A stretch of DNA of 7,380 nucleotides from Acidobacteriota bacterium (GTDB lineage Bacteria; Acidobacteriota; Thermoanaerobaculia; Multivoradales; JAHZIX01). Below the pieces are notes generated by a model, which saw only the letters and a list, made by a program, of their open reading frames with translations, was not told where the DNA came from and made no database searches. A program made the translations under genes and the position numbers. Shown here in pieces: positions 1 to 7,380 of this stretch. The first letter of the stretch is position 1. The number at the start of each line of letters is the position of its first letter. The stretch lies in assembly GCA_020439725.1 (NCBI GenBank), contig JAGQSE010000151.1, forward strand, positions 4,469 to 11,848, given 5' to 3'.

Positions 1-1148
1 CCCTCCTGGAGCAGCGGGTTGAGGAGATCGGCCAGCGGTCCCGCGGCGAGGAAGGCGAAGGGGCCCGTGGCCTGGGCGATGAGCCGGCGCATGGCGAAGA
101 CCCGCCCCTGTACCGCCGGTTCTACCTTCGCCTGCCAGATCGCCTGGCTGCTGGCATTGAGCATCGGCAGCACCAACATGGCGAGGGAGAAGCCGACACC
201 GATCCACAGCAGCGACGGCCGCAGCCCGGCGACGATCCAGCCCACCGCCAGGAACGGACCGGCCCCCAAGACTCCCGCCACCCGTCGCTTGGGGCCGCCC
301 CAAGTGCTCATCGCCAGCCCGCCGAGGAAGGCACCGGCGGAGCCGAGCCCGAGGATCCAGCCGAGCTCGGTGGAATTGGCGAAGGAGAGGATCAGCGGAG
401 TGATGAGCACCAGGGCGAAGGGCAGAAGCAGGTTGAGGGCGGCAAAGAAGCCGAGTAGATGGAAGAGACCGGGGCGTTGGCGGATGTAGGTCCAGCCATA
501 CCCCGCCTCGCGCCACAACGACGGCTTGGCGGCGCCCGGCGCCGGGACCTTGCGCTCGGGCTCGGGGACCACGACCAGGGCGAGCACCGTCACCGCCACC
601 AGGAAGGTGGCGAAGTCGATGAGGATGACGCCTTGGATGGCGATCTCCCCCAGCAGGAATCCGGCGAGGATCGGGGACAGGACCTGGGCGGCGGCGTTGC
701 CCATCTGCACCATGCCGCCGGCCCGGGTGAAGTGCTGCTTGGGCACGAGGAGCGTCGTGGCCGCCGAAAAGGCCGGCACCTGCAGCGAGTTGAAGGCCGA
801 GCTCACCGCCACGAGGAGGTAGATGTGCCACACCTCGAGCCGGCCCAGGGACAGCAGAATCACCATCACCACCGTGGTCGCCGCCGCGGCGGAGTCGCTC
901 AGGATCATCGTCCGCCGGCGGTTCCAGCGGTCGACCAGAGCACCGGCGAAGGGTGACAGGAAGACCGCCGGCAGCGTGGCGCAAAAGGCGATGAGCGTGT
1001 AGCGGGTCGCCGAGCCGGTGTTCTGGAAGACCCAGACCCCGATGGCGAAGCGGGTCAGCCCCGAGCCCAGGTTCGAGAGCACCTGGCCGGCCCAGATCCA
1101 GCTGAAGGCCGGGAAGCCCCCGGCGGCCAAGAGTCGTCGCGCGCTCAT
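1..1148 (-). CDS. MFS exporter, EntS/MFS_3-like, 3' end outside window
   Basis: Predicted inner-membrane, proton-coupled drug/metabolite exporter, probably for the peptide made by the adjacent NRPS. From ATG at 1146-1148 the frame stays open for 382 codons to the window edge. The translation shows hydrophobic helices at about residues 17-40, 50-70, 81-100, 105-124, 146-166, 171-194, 228-254, 262-282, 290-309, 313-338 and a further one near 357. A charged central loop lies at about 195-225. MFS motif A is seen in the loop after helix 2 (GALVDRWNRRR, residues 69-79, Asp73), with a weaker basic counterpart at 284-289 (GGPKRR). The segment GRVFAMRRLIAQ (348-359) is typical of the EntS/MFS_3 group. 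Family members are usually about 400-430 residues, so roughly the last helix is missing. The start is supported by a strong Shine-Dalgarno site 4 bases upstream. The 17-base gap to the NRPS stop implies co-transcription. The substrate is inferred from context only; siderophore, antibiotic or general drug export cannot be separated. Confidence 0.9.
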   Translation of the reverse strand, partial: MSARRLLAAGGFPAFSWIWAGQVLSNLGSGLTRFAIGVWVFQNTGSATRYTLIAFCATLPAVFLSPFAGALVDRWNRRRTMILSDSAAAATTVVMVILLSLGRLEVWHIYLLVAVSSAFNSLQVPAFSAATTLLVPKQHFTRAGGMVQMGNAAAQVLSPILAGFLLGEIAIQGVILIDFATFLVAVTVLALVVVPEPERKVPAPGAAKPSLWREAGYGWTYIRQRPGLFHLLGFFAALNLLLPFALVLITPLILSFANSTELGWILGLGSAGAFLGGLAMSTWGGPKRRVAGVLGAGPFLAVGWIVAGLRPSLLWIGVGFSLAMLVLPMLNASSQAIWQAKVEPAVQGRVFAMRRLIAQATGPFAFLAAGPLADLLNPLLQE

Positions 1149-1165
1149 GCTCCCTCCGCCCGGGT
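1149..1165 (-). promoter_or_regulatory. Intercistronic gap with strong Shine-Dalgarno for the MFS gene
   Basis: Read on the minus strand the gap is ACCCGGGCGGAGGGAGC followed by ATG. GGAGG (1157-1153) lies 4 bases before the start codon, a near-ideal ribosome binding site that fixes the MFS start at 1148. The gap leaves no room for a promoter or terminator hairpin, which supports one transcript for NRPS and exporter. Confidence 0.8.

Positions 1166-7380
<6,215 letters not shown>

Noticed and set aside
19..956. Plus-strand open frames across the exporter region
   Set aside because: The minus strand encodes a continuous multi-helix MFS protein here. The plus-strand translations are Arg/Pro/Ala-rich low-complexity sequence without a supporting ribosome binding site.

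Overview
The window is a high-GC (about 70% by eye) stretch of a natural-product biosynthesis cluster. It holds two genes, both on the minus strand and both cut by a window edge. Reading with transcription, from position 7380 down to 1, they are the 3' part of a nonribosomal peptide synthetase (NRPS) gene and then the 5' part of a Major Facilitator Superfamily (MFS) exporter gene. They are 17 bases apart, with a strong Shine-Dalgarno site in the gap, so they very likely share one transcript. The GC content, strong G/C bias at third codon positions and NRPS linker style would fit a high-GC Gram-negative bacterium (Myxococcota or Acidobacteriota). This is only an impression; no rRNA or marker gene is present to test it.

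Positions 7380-1166 (minus) are one uninterrupted frame of 2070 codons with the order (C-terminal end of a condensation domain)-A-PCP-C-A-PCP-TE. It is the end of an assembly line: two elongation modules and the release thioesterase. The catalytic motifs are intact in every domain that is fully present. The gene starts upstream of the window. Residue numbers in this annotation count the first complete codon, 7376-7378, as residue 1.

The two modules are close copies. The segments at about 7378-5360 and 4141-2141 are tandem paralogous repeats with a period near 3.22 kb. The ten substrate-pocket residues read D-I-L-Q-M-G-V-I-W-K in the first A domain and D-I-L-Q-L-G-V-I-W-K in the second. Both resemble the glycine code remembered for DhbF-type A domains (D-I-L-Q-L-G-L-I-W-K). 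The prediction is therefore that the last two residues added are identical, probably Gly-Gly, before the thioesterase frees or cyclises the peptide. There is no epimerization domain, and the complete C domain is of the LCL type.

Positions 1148-1 (minus) encode an MFS exporter resembling the EntS/MFS_3 group often found beside NRPS genes. It is the likely exporter or self-protection protein for the peptide. Its C-terminal end lies outside the window.

There is no gene-free stretch over 300 bases: apart from the 17-base gap the whole window is coding. I saw no RNA gene, insertion sequence, CRISPR array or terminator. The many long open frames on the plus strand, and in other minus frames, are mirror images of high-GC coding sequence. 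I found no clearly undescribed system. The most notable feature is the duplicated pair of same-substrate terminal modules.
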